Below are positions 34,379-42,317 of a stretch of DNA of 64,000 nucleotides, one piece after another. The notes below the pieces were generated by a model, which was not told the DNA's origin, ran no database searches, and saw only the letters and a program-made list of their open reading frames with translations. Source of the stretch: an uncultured Clostridia bacterium (GTDB lineage: Bacteria > Bacillota > Clostridia > TANB77 > CAG-508); assembly GCA_928721915.1 (NCBI GenBank), contig CAKMVZ010000003.1, forward strand, positions 62,001 through 126,000, read 5' to 3'. The position numbers were made by a program, and so were the translations under genes. The number at the start of each line of letters is the position of its first letter. Positions within the stretch are counted from its first letter, which is position 1.

Positions 34379-35455
34379 TTATTTATTTTTTGTTCCTAAT
34401 AATAACTTGTTTATTATAGGTATTCTTTTTAATATTTCAGTAATTATTGGTAAAAGAATAATTGTTCCAATCAATAATATTATATAATTTAGTATAAAGT
34501 AAGGTAACTTGATATATTCTACTAAAATAAATGCTATAATAATTTGTATAGTATAGTGTAATACATAAAAACAAAAATTGTTTTTATTCATATACTTTGT
34601 AAAATTATTATCAAAATTCAAAAATTTCTTACCAACTCCAAAAGCCGATAAAATTACAAGCCATATATAAATATTAGTAAATATATTAGTTAAAAATTCA
34701 TTTGAACCAAAATTAGCACCATAGTTCATTATTGTAAATATAATTCCAATAATAAATGATATTATTCCTAGTGGGATTGATATTTTTTCTAAATTTTCAA
34801 TAATCTTATCATTTGAAAATATATAATAACCTAATATAAACATCAATAAATATATTCCCCATCTATATACGGTAACAACAGGCGTATTTAGTATAAATGA
34901 AGATCCCCAAACTATTAAAAACAATAAGAATAAAATTGGTAAATTTATTTTATTAAATAGTTTATCAATTTTTTGTTTTTTATCTATTTTCCTAATTAGA
35001 ACAATTAGTAGTGATGCTACAAACAATACATGAGCATACCATAATGGTCCAATACCTATTAAAGAATAAATAATGTATTTAATTGGATTTGGAATCATAT
35101 CTCCATTTCCTGCAAATATATCGCCATAATAATTGGTTGTCCATCCACTTATCCAACCATATACAAAAATCCCTATAACACTTGGTACTAATATTCTTTT
35201 TGCTCTATCTTTGATAAATTCTTTGTTTGTTTTATTATTTAATGAATATTTTGTAGAAACTCCTGATACCACAAATAATAAGCACATAATCCAAGGGTAT
35301 ATAAAAACACAAATACTATCTAATTCTTTAATCCCTGTTACGCCAATATTTGAAACTACACCACTTGAATTAAATATATAAAACACATGATATATAATAA
35401 CAAAACATAGCGTAATCCATCTTATATTATCTAAATAATGTTTTCTCTCATTCAT
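34379..35455 (-). CDS. Acyltransferase 3 family membrane protein
   Basis: A 358-residue integral membrane protein with about ten helices. The N-terminus RKHYLDNIRWITLCFVIIYHVFY carries the family His, and a conserved-looking WYAHVLFVASLLI segment follows. Such OafA/WecH-type enzymes acylate cell-surface sugars. It lies 2 bases after the AbrB-like regulator gene, so it is probably controlled by it. The substrate is not inferable. Confidence 0.85.
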   Translation of the reverse strand: MNERKHYLDNIRWITLCFVIIYHVFYIFNSSGVVSNIGVTGIKELDSICVFIYPWIMCLLFVVSGVSTKYSLNNKTNKEFIKDRAKRILVPSVIGIFVYGWISGWTTNYYGDIFAGNGDMIPNPIKYIIYSLIGIGPLWYAHVLFVASLLIVLIRKIDKKQKIDKLFNKINLPILFLLFLIVWGSSFILNTPVVTVYRWGIYLLMFILGYYIFSNDKIIENLEKISIPLGIISFIIGIIFTIMNYGANFGSNEFLTNIFTNIYIWLVILSAFGVGKKFLNFDNNFTKYMNKNNFCFYVLHYTIQIIIAFILVEYIKLPYFILNYIILLIGTIILLPIITEILKRIPIINKLLLGTKNK

Positions 35456-35457
35456 TT

Positions 35458-35661
35458 TTATTTATCCCCTTTTGGTAAAATTTTATCAGTTAAATCTTCT
35501 ATTATATCTGATTTGACTAATGCAATTCCTTTTTCTTTATCACAAAGTACAATAATTGAATCCCCTGGATTAATATTAAACATTTTTCTTGCCTGAGCAG
35601 GTATTACTATTTGCCCTTTTTCTCCAACTTTACAGATTCCTACAAATTTATCTTTTTCCAT
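35458..35661 (-). CDS. AbrB/SpoVT-family transcriptional regulator
   Basis: A 67-residue swapped-hairpin DNA-binding protein: VGEKGQIVIPAQARKMFNINPGDSIIVL is the complete AbrB fold. Upstream on the minus strand, the unit AAGTATA recurs four times around a TATAAT-like box (about 35680-35715), a likely autoregulatory operator. It is coupled to the acyltransferase gene. It could also be an antitoxin-type AbrB, but no toxin is adjacent. Confidence 0.88.
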   Translation of the reverse strand: MEKDKFVGICKVGEKGQIVIPAQARKMFNINPGDSIIVLCDKEKGIALVKSDIIEDLTDKILPKGDK

Positions 35662-35724
35662 TTTGTCCTCCTTTAATTATACTTGTTATACTTTTCATAC
35701 TTATTATACTTTATAAAAATAAAA

Positions 35725-35757
35725 AAAGCAATAGAACTTTTGAATTTCTATTACTTT
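35725..35757 (-). terminator. Weak hairpin near the AbrB gene
   Basis: AAAG...AATAGAA (35725-35736) pairs with TTTCTATT..CTTT (35745-35757) with small bulges. Possible terminator for transcription coming from the IS110 side. Confidence 0.4.
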
Positions 35758-35933
35758 GTTGTGAATAATGCCAAAATCTTGTTAGCATCCTAATAAATTG
35801 ACTATCTAATTTTTGTCAAGTCTTTTTAACGAATTTATTATATTATTTTTTTGTATGACAAACAAGCGAAAACGATATATTTTTTAAAAAATTGTATCTT
35901 TTTCACTTCTTTTATGATAAAATTCAATTATAG

Positions 35934-37139
35934 TTAGTTTTCTAAGAATTGTTTATTATTTTTGCACATTGAATATAACATTCTTAGAATTTTAGTTGAA
36001 CAAGCAGTTAGGCTTTCATAATAATGTTTGCCTTCTGCTTTTTTGTTTTGGTAATAAATATATACTGGATGTTCTGGATAATTTGAAGCACCTAATTTTA
36101 CTACCATTTGACTGCAATTAAACAATATATATCTTGCATATTTGTTTCCTCTTTTTGATATTGCTCCTTTTACATTTATACTTTTTCCAGACTGTTTGAT
36201 TGTTGGATCAAGTCCACAGAAAGCTATTACTTCTTTTGGACTATTAAATCTTGTTATATCTCCTAATTCTCCAAGTATTTCAGCTGTTAATATTTCTCCA
36301 ATCCCATAAAATGAATTGATTATTTCATAATATTGAGATTGTTTTGCTGTTTCTATCATTTTACTTCTCAATTCATTTATAATATTATTGTTATTTTGCA
36401 CTATTTGAGCCATTTTTGAAAGATTATTTACATCGGAGTGTTCTTTATCAACTCCTGGATAAGAGTTAGCTGAAACTGTTTTTATTGTTGTGGCAAGTTT
36501 TTTATAAAAGTTTAAGTTTCTTCCATTTGTTTTGTATAAATTGTTATACAATGCATCAATTCTTTTTTCTTTTACTATTTCTGCGTGTGGAAATTCTTTA
36601 ATAAAATTTAATGCTGTATCATCATAAATTCTTGTTGATTTAAAGATTTTCTCTAGTTCTGGAAAACATATATTTATCAATCTTTTGTATCTATTTTTAC
36701 AACTTACATTGTTCTGTAACAAATAAAAATATTGTCTTGTCATTGCTTTTAAATTAGCATATAAGTCTTTTTTAGATAAATCGTGATATTTTACTTCGTT
36801 TACAAAAAACAACTTTGCTAACCTATAACAATCTTCTTTATCTGTTTTTGTTTTTCTAATAGTATCATAATTATTTTTTGTCGTTAAACTATTGATAACT
36901 AAAGTATTAAATCCATTTTCTTTAAAGTATCTTTCTACTGGTAAATGGTATGTACCTGTTGATTCCATAAATACTGTTAAGTTTTCTGGGTTAATTTCTT
37001 TAATTTCTGCTTTTACTTTTTCAAAATCTTCTAAATTGTGCTTTATCTCTTTTGTGTCAATAAGTATTTCTCCATCATTATTCATAAGCATTATCATACT
37101 CTTATTTTTAGCAACATCTACACTTAATACTGTTTTCAA
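35934..37139 (-). CDS. IS110-family transposase
   Basis: A 401-residue DEDD transposase. The N-terminal RuvC-like domain shows SVDVAKNKS, ESTGTYH and KTDKEDCYRLAKL (acidic residues). The C-terminal Transposase_20 domain includes FYGIGEILTAEILGELGD and FCGLDPTIKQSGKS with the conserved serine region. TTG 37139 follows AGGTGA. The gene is full length. IS110 elements insert without terminal repeats and use a bridge RNA, which would lie in the adjoining non-coding DNA. Confidence 0.93.
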   Translation of the reverse strand: MKTVLSVDVAKNKSMIMLMNNDGEILIDTKEIKHNLEDFEKVKAEIKEINPENLTVFMESTGTYHLPVERYFKENGFNTLVINSLTTKNNYDTIRKTKTDKEDCYRLAKLFFVNEVKYHDLSKKDLYANLKAMTRQYFYLLQNNVSCKNRYKRLINICFPELEKIFKSTRIYDDTALNFIKEFPHAEIVKEKRIDALYNNLYKTNGRNLNFYKKLATTIKTVSANSYPGVDKEHSDVNNLSKMAQIVQNNNNIINELRSKMIETAKQSQYYEIINSFYGIGEILTAEILGELGDITRFNSPKEVIAFCGLDPTIKQSGKSINVKGAISKRGNKYARYILFNCSQMVVKLGASNYPEHPVYIYYQNKKAEGKHYYESLTACSTKILRMLYSMCKNNKQFLEN

Positions 37140-37345
37140 AATTATTCACCTACTTTCTTTTTGAACTTAAGTCTTTTACCTCTACTATTATTTCATCAGG
37201 CTTGTTATATAGAGTCGATGCCCTCACTATCTAAAACTAAATTAATAATAGGAATAAAAGCCGAACTGTCAATTTCTTAGATTCAAAGACCTCTGTAATT
37301 TGATGTTCTAACTTAAATTCTAATGTAAATAATTTTACAACCAAA
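37140..37345 (-). ncRNA. Candidate IS110 left end with bridge RNA
   Basis: A 206-base non-coding stretch directly upstream of the transposase start. IS110-group elements encode the bridge RNA on this side. I did not resolve guide loops or the element ends, so the boundary is inferred from family knowledge, not seen. Confidence 0.35.
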
Positions 37346-37349
37346 AAAA

Positions 37350-37379
37350 TTAGATGTAAACTCTTTTATTTACATCTAA
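37350..37379. terminator. Hairpin terminator after the flavodoxin gene
   Basis: Perfect 11-bp stem, TTAGATGTAAA (37350-37360) with 37369-37379, followed on the minus strand by TTTTTTT. Confidence 0.85.
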
Positions 37380-37400
37380 CAGTATACCTGTAATTTGTCT

Positions 37401-37937
37401 TTATTTTTGTACTTCAGTAATTATTTTATCTAGACTCGAAAAATCAATAAAATTGACCTTCTTATTATAAGTTTCTATTACTGCTCTATCTTCAGCTGAT
37501 TGTTTCTCCTCTGGTAGACTCTTAACTGCATTATATAGCAATTTCATCATAGTTTTATGAGCAAAGTTTAATTCTGAATAATCTATTCTACCTCTTAAAT
37601 GAAATATTTTCGCTTTTTCAAAAACTTCTTTTGTTATTTGATTCTTTATATTATTCCTTATATTATTTTTATTTACTTCATCTGTTGGATCTGAAAGACC
37701 AACTGTTGCAATAATAATCTTTTGGTTTGAAATATTATTTAATTTTTTTAGTGTTTTTGACATTCCTAATACTCCACCAGCATACAAACCGCCTAAATAA
37801 ATAATATTATCATAATCATTTATTTGCTGATTAATCTTCTTAAAAGAAATTACTTTTATATTAGTTCTTTTTGAAAGTTCTTCTGCATATTGTTTTGTTG
37901 TTCCATAATGAGAACCATATACTATAATACTATTCAT
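37401..37937 (-). CDS. Flavodoxin-domain protein
   Basis: A 178-residue flavodoxin-like protein binding FMN. Motifs: IIVYGSHYGTTKQYAEEL (phosphate loop) and YDNIIYLGGLYAGGVLG, as in the HemG-like and Flavodoxin_5 group. Its redox partner is not evident. GGAG precedes the ATG. A terminator follows. It is the most distal gene before the IS110 element, with a 51-residue gene just upstream. Confidence 0.85.
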   Translation of the reverse strand: MNSIIVYGSHYGTTKQYAEELSKRTNIKVISFKKINQQINDYDNIIYLGGLYAGGVLGMSKTLKKLNNISNQKIIIATVGLSDPTDEVNKNNIRNNIKNQITKEVFEKAKIFHLRGRIDYSELNFAHKTMMKLLYNAVKSLPEEKQSAEDRAVIETYNKKVNFIDFSSLDKIITEVQK

Positions 37938-37955
37938 AGAAACTCCTTTTTTTAC

Positions 37956-38111
37956 TTACTTTTTAAATACTAAAATTGCTTTTGCTGTTCCTGTAATTGA
38001 CATAGTAATTAACTCATACCCTTCTTGTAGCATTTCATTTGCTTTTTCTTCTACTTTTTGTGCCATATTATCTGTCTTTGGCGAATACTCTATAACAACT
38101 GTTTTATACAT
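37956..38111 (-). CDS. Small DUF4177-like protein
   Basis: A 51-residue protein (ATG 38111, GGAGGTG just upstream): MYKTVVIEYSPKTDNMAQKV, then EEKANEMLQEGYELITMSIT and a short beta end. The pattern of a beta strand, a helix with QEGYEL, and more strands is that of DUF4177-type small proteins. It lies 18 bases before the flavodoxin gene. Confidence 0.7.
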   Translation of the reverse strand: MYKTVVIEYSPKTDNMAQKVEEKANEMLQEGYELITMSITGTAKAILVFKK

Positions 38112-38139
38112 CTTTTCACCTCCAAATTATATCGAAAAT

Positions 38140-38343
38140 TTATTCTTTTTCTTTTTTCTCTTTTGCTACATAAATAATTGATAATATTATTCCTACTAAA
38201 TTAGTACCTACTGATAATCCTAGTAATAATCCTTTTGTAAATTCTCCAAACGAACTTGTTTCATTACTAGTAAAAAATATATATGATAAATATAATATAT
38301 TTCCTAATATTATTAAGGAAATTCCAGTTTTAAGTTTGTTCAT
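38140..38343 (-). CDS. Small two-helix membrane protein
   Basis: A 67-residue protein with two transmembrane helices (about 8-26 and 38-59) and a lysine/glutamate-rich tail (AKEKKEKE). No known family. It lies between a serine hydrolase gene and the DUF4177-like gene on the same strand. Confidence 0.6.
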   Translation of the reverse strand: MNKLKTGISLIILGNILYLSYIFFTSNETSSFGEFTKGLLLGLSVGTNLVGIILSIIYVAKEKKEKE

Positions 38344-38403
38344 TTTAAATTTTCCTTTCTACTTTATATTATCTTAAAAATTAATTTCAATTAGCTGCAT
38401 TGA

Positions 38404-39480
38404 CTAATATAATAGTTCATGCATTATTCTATTTCCTATTAAAGTCATATTAACATCTTTTTGTGGAGATATGTTTGATAAAATCACAACTCCAACTTTC
38501 TTTTCTCTGTTAAATCCAATATAACTATTAAAATTTGTAGTAGATCCATTATGCCAAATAATATCATTTTTGTTGTCTATCATCCAAGTTATACCAACAT
38601 TATCCACATTTACATCAAACATACTATAAATGTCATTTTTTGCATTCACTTCTTTTAATGCTTCTTGTGTTCTTATTACATAATTTTCATCAGATGTAAT
38701 TAGTGTTTCTAAATATTTTGACATATCTTCAATGTTAGAAATTATTGCCCCTGCTGGAATATATCCATCATTTTCATTCCATTTCCAATATCCACTTAAA
38801 TTACCTGTTCCTGTTGCAATAGTTGTATTATTCATATCTAGTTGCTTTAAATATTCTTCTAATAATTCATTATAGTTTTTATTATATACTTTTTCCAATA
38901 CTAATCCTAATGTTGAAACTCCAAAGTTCGAGTAATTAAAATTATAATCTTTATCTTCCAACTTTGTTTTATTTAATTCTTTCAATATTTGTTCTTTTGA
39001 AATATTATAGAAATCATTTTCTCCAGCAAAGTAGTTTTTGATTTTCTGAAAGCTTAAATAATATGGTTTAAATCCTGAAGTATGTGTAATTATTCTTTTT
39101 ATTGTTGGATAATATCTATTTTCAAGTTCTAAATAGTTTGAAATGTTATCATCTAAATTTATTTTTCCTTCTTCTATTGCTTTAGAAACTAACATTGCTG
39201 TAAAAGTTTTAGTAATTGAACCTATCTCATAATCATAATTCAAATTATATTCTGCACCATATACATTATAAGTAATACCATTTTCATCATATATAGCTAC
39301 CGATACAATTGCGTTTTCATTATTATTTAAGGTATAATTTATCATTTGCCTAGAAGTATATTGACTAATCTCTTTCATCTTATTTTTATATATAATTCCA
39401 CTAATAAAATTATATATAAAATATAAAAAAATTATTATGATTACAATTATCGCAAAAATGTTCAATCTTCTCTTTTTCAT
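38404..39480 (-). CDS. Serine hydrolase (beta-lactamase/PBP4* family), membrane-anchored
   Basis: A 358-residue protein with an N-terminal transmembrane anchor (residues 7-29). The class C beta-lactamase-like domain shows SITK (SxxK) in GSITKTFTAML, YSN (YxN) in NYSNFGVSTLG and HNG in IWHNGSTTN. It acts outside the membrane on peptides or cell-wall stems. True beta-lactamase activity cannot be claimed; these proteins are often peptidases or esterases. Confidence 0.88.
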   Translation of the reverse strand: MKKRRLNIFAIIVIIIIFLYFIYNFISGIIYKNKMKEISQYTSRQMINYTLNNNENAIVSVAIYDENGITYNVYGAEYNLNYDYEIGSITKTFTAMLVSKAIEEGKINLDDNISNYLELENRYYPTIKRIITHTSGFKPYYLSFQKIKNYFAGENDFYNISKEQILKELNKTKLEDKDYNFNYSNFGVSTLGLVLEKVYNKNYNELLEEYLKQLDMNNTTIATGTGNLSGYWKWNENDGYIPAGAIISNIEDMSKYLETLITSDENYVIRTQEALKEVNAKNDIYSMFDVNVDNVGITWMIDNKNDIIWHNGSTTNFNSYIGFNREKKVGVVILSNISPQKDVNMTLIGNRIMHELLY

Positions 39481-39521
39481 CTAATTTTAACTCCCCATAT
39501 AACTACTTTCATTAAAATTTG

Positions 39522-39719
39522 TTATTGAATAGTTGAGAAAATAATTAATAAAATTCCAACTATTACAAAAATGCCACCCCATACTCTAAGAACAATTTTC
39601 ATTTTAGGACTTTTTAACAATCTATCTGGGATTCTAGGGCTTTTAAGCTTCATAAAAAATTGAGGAACTAATAACATAAAAATTGCAACTATTGTAATTA
39701 AAATTCCTGTAATTAACAT
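39522..39719 (-). CDS. Small two-helix membrane protein
   Basis: A 65-residue protein of two transmembrane helices with a basic loop between (KLKSPRIPDRLLKSPKMK). GGAGG precedes the ATG. It is transcribed from the promoter within the repeat cassette at 39736-39816 and lies upstream of the serine hydrolase gene. No family recognised. Confidence 0.6.
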   Translation of the reverse strand: MLITGILITIVAIFMLLVPQFFMKLKSPRIPDRLLKSPKMKIVLRVWGGIFVIVGILLIIFSTIQ

Positions 39720-39735
39720 ACAATACCTCCTCTAC

Positions 39736-39816
39736 AAATTACTATCTTTTGTTATCATTATATAATAAAGAGTAGATAATTTCAACTTTATTACCTACTC
39801 TATTTATTGTAATTTG
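39736..39816 (-). repeat. 81-bp terminator-promoter cassette, copy A
   Basis: Identical over 81 bp to copy B (40538-40618). On the minus strand it reads a GAGTAGGTAAT/ATTATCTACTC hairpin, then TTGAAA (inside the hairpin), 17 bases and TATAAT. So it ends the upstream CPBP gene and starts the downstream gene at 39719. Confidence 0.8.
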
Positions 39817-39818
39817 TG

Positions 39819-40514
39819 TTAATCCTTAACGATTTTATTTATATAAATTGCATAGCTAATTGATACAACTATTAAAAATATTGGAACAATATATGTTAAT
39901 ATGGTGTTTTCAACATTAAATATTGCTAGAGAATTAGTAACTGAGTGTGTTATTATACAAGGAATTAATGACTTGCTTTTATAAAATATAATAACAAATA
40001 AGTATCCAATAGCAGTTGCATAACATACTTGCATTAATGTTGGAATAATATCTGCACCATTAAACAAATTAATTATATGTCCAATACCAAATGTTAAAGC
40101 ACCTACTATTATGGCACTTTTAATATTATCTTTTTCCATCATTTTAAACAAAAACCCTCTAAATATTATTTCTTCAATAAATCCAACATTTATCATAGTT
40201 AATATATAAAATATAATTTCATTTGTCCTATTATTAATATTAATTCCATTCCACAAGTTTACAGTTGCTATTAAGATTAATGGAATGAAGAATAAATATT
40301 TTTTTGAATTTCTAACTTTTGTAAGACCATAGTATTTTGTTCTTTTTAAAATAATCATAAGCACAATTAAAAAAATAGAAAAAATAGTATTAATAATTGC
40401 ACTTCTATAATCAGTTAATCCAAAATTTTGCATACAATATGAATTGATAATCACATACAATAAAATTAATAATATGCAAAATAAAGTTTCGTTTTTTTCA
40501 AATATTTGCTTCAT
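39819..40514 (-). CDS. CPBP-family intramembrane metalloprotease
   Basis: A 231-residue protein with about seven helices. The CPBP (Abi) motifs are EEIIFRG in helix 4, FGIGH in the next segment and PCIITHSVTN near the C-terminus, providing Glu-Glu/Arg, His and His/Asn metal ligands. Such proteins process prenylated or peptide substrates in the membrane and often give bacteriocin immunity. Promoter cassette B lies just upstream, and cassette A just downstream. Confidence 0.87.
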   Translation of the reverse strand: MKQIFEKNETLFCILLILLYVIINSYCMQNFGLTDYRSAIINTIFSIFLIVLMIILKRTKYYGLTKVRNSKKYLFFIPLILIATVNLWNGININNRTNEIIFYILTMINVGFIEEIIFRGFLFKMMEKDNIKSAIIVGALTFGIGHIINLFNGADIIPTLMQVCYATAIGYLFVIIFYKSKSLIPCIITHSVTNSLAIFNVENTILTYIVPIFLIVVSISYAIYINKIVKD

Positions 40515-40537
40515 AGTTTTACTCCAATCTTTTATAT

Positions 40538-40618
40538 AAATTACTATCTTTTGTTATCATTATATAATAAAGAGTAGATAATTTCAACTTTATTACCTAC
40601 TCTATTTATTGTAATTTG
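40538..40618 (-). repeat. 81-bp terminator-promoter cassette, copy B
   Basis: Identical to 39736-39816. It drives the CPBP gene (start 40514) and terminates the 40624 gene. Confidence 0.8.
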
Positions 40619-40623
40619 CAATT

Positions 40624-41160
40624 CTAATCTTTCATAAGTTTTTTATTTTCAAATACTAATAAAACACTAAATATTATCTCTATCCCTATCATCATCATTG
40701 CAAGAATATAATTTTCAAAAGTTAATCCTACTACTAATGATAATATAGGGATTATTATAGATAAAACCATATATGATTTTGAATTATATAACCAACTATA
40801 AGGTAATAGATGACCCCCAAAAATCATAGCAATAACCATTAGCATTTTATCTGGCAATGTAGGATAAATCCACATTGCTATTAAAAGATATATCATTTGA
40901 TTTGCAGAAAATAGTATTCCTAAATTATTTAATGGATTACTTCTATCTTGAAATTGTATTTTTAATATTTTTGATATTAAAAAAGCTATTGGTAATAATG
41001 GTGCAGTACAACAAAATGTTAATAGATTTTTTGTTAATACAGGCAAATTTGTTAATTGTATTATTAAAACCATAGTCCATATTACTACTGATGCAATGAT
41101 AAAATGTATACCTTTCTTTTGCTTTTTACTGCAATCTTTTTTTAATTCTTCCAAATTCAT
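40624..41160 (-). CDS. Six-helix membrane protein (DUF7010-like)
   Basis: A 178-residue integral membrane protein. It begins MNLEELKKDCSKKQKKGIHFIIASVVIW and carries the conserved-looking segment FLISKILKIQFQDRSNPLNNLG, then IFGGHLLPYSWLYNSKSY. I recall this layout from the DUF7010 family, which has no known function. A partial copy of the cassette (ACAAATTACTAT at 41174-41185) lies upstream of the start. Confidence 0.7.
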   Translation of the reverse strand: MNLEELKKDCSKKQKKGIHFIIASVVIWTMVLIIQLTNLPVLTKNLLTFCCTAPLLPIAFLISKILKIQFQDRSNPLNNLGILFSANQMIYLLIAMWIYPTLPDKMLMVIAMIFGGHLLPYSWLYNSKSYMVLSIIIPILSLVVGLTFENYILAMMMIGIEIIFSVLLVFENKKLMKD

Positions 41161-41244
41161 TTTTTATCCTCCCATACAAATTACTATTTATCTTTATTCT
41201 ATTTGTTAACAATATTACAATATTGTTAACATTTCAATGAATTA

Positions 41245-42291
41245 CTATCTATATGCAGCCTTTGACTTTGTTCGTCTTGCTGCATTTTTGTAATGATCAC
41301 AGACTGTTGCAATATAGACAATTTTTTCTTTAAAGTCCTTTTTATATACTACCCTATCTTTGTGACTAACACGTTGCGAAAACCATCCCTTTATATCTGC
41401 TTCTAGTGGGTCATTTTTTGGTGGTATATTATTAGGAAAATTTGGAGTATTTGCTATTATTTCATTTGCCTTATCAATATATTTTTGTATATGAATCCAA
41501 TCTTTTTCAACATCTCTATGCATTAAAATTTTGTAATCCCCAACAAGTGAAAAATTAATTTTTCCTTTGTCTAATATACTTCTTTCATTATATTCAATGC
41601 AGTAATATTTTTCTTTATCATCTTTAAAATCTTTTATTCTTTTATCACGAATGTAACTTATACAAGCTGAATTATTAATACAATCAATTATATCGTTAAT
41701 AAAATCATCTTTTGCATTATTCTTATCTAAACCGATTTTTCTGTCAAGTAATTCTTGCATAACTTCAGCAAAATCATATTTTAAAGAATCATCTATAGAA
41801 GTTTTTTTTGCATATATAAATCTCATATATCTTAAAACAAATGGCAATCCACCATAAAACTTATCTGACTTTTTGCTATCACGTCTTACAACAGCATTTT
41901 TTAAACCATATATTCTATTAGCATTTCTAGTATATCTTATGTAATATAAAATAAGAGATTTTACTGCGTAATATGATGGAATAAAAACATATGTATATTC
42001 TGAATTATTTTCTCTTATAGATTTTCCAGCTTCAATACAACTTTTTACAAGTCTTTTCTCAATTAACTCTGTATCAAACCATTTAATATTTGAATCATCT
42101 TCTATTACACTCCAATTTGCTTCAGCAATATTTCCAGTATAATAATTTGATTTAACATCTAGTTGTCCCTTTTGTTTTCCAACTATTTGTCTAATTTTAA
42201 TATCATCTAATTTTTCGCTTTCAAAAAACTCGATTTCCTTGTTAAGTTTTTCTTGATTCTCTTCTTCTTCATAACTTTTTATGTAAGGCAT
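41245..42291 (-). CDS. Large protein with C-terminal YoeB/Txe-like RNase domain
   Basis: A 348-residue protein. The last 90 residues match the YoeB/Txe toxin fold: DYKILMHRDVEKDWIHI..., PLEADIKGWFSQRVSHKDRVVY and CDHYKNA (compare the W-SRRI-HRLVY and HY motifs). The first 250 residues are helical and unknown, and carry no clear antitoxin motif. No separate antitoxin gene is adjacent. This may be a self-contained toxin-immunity fusion or an abortive-infection protein. It lies 27 bases downstream of the Sel1-repeat gene. Confidence 0.72.
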   Translation of the reverse strand: MPYIKSYEEEENQEKLNKEIEFFESEKLDDIKIRQIVGKQKGQLDVKSNYYTGNIAEANWSVIEDDSNIKWFDTELIEKRLVKSCIEAGKSIRENNSEYTYVFIPSYYAVKSLILYYIRYTRNANRIYGLKNAVVRRDSKKSDKFYGGLPFVLRYMRFIYAKKTSIDDSLKYDFAEVMQELLDRKIGLDKNNAKDDFINDIIDCINNSACISYIRDKRIKDFKDDKEKYYCIEYNERSILDKGKINFSLVGDYKILMHRDVEKDWIHIQKYIDKANEIIANTPNFPNNIPPKNDPLEADIKGWFSQRVSHKDRVVYKKDFKEKIVYIATVCDHYKNAARRTKSKAAYR

Positions 42292-42317
42292 AAATTAAAA
42301 TCTCCTTTTTTATATAA

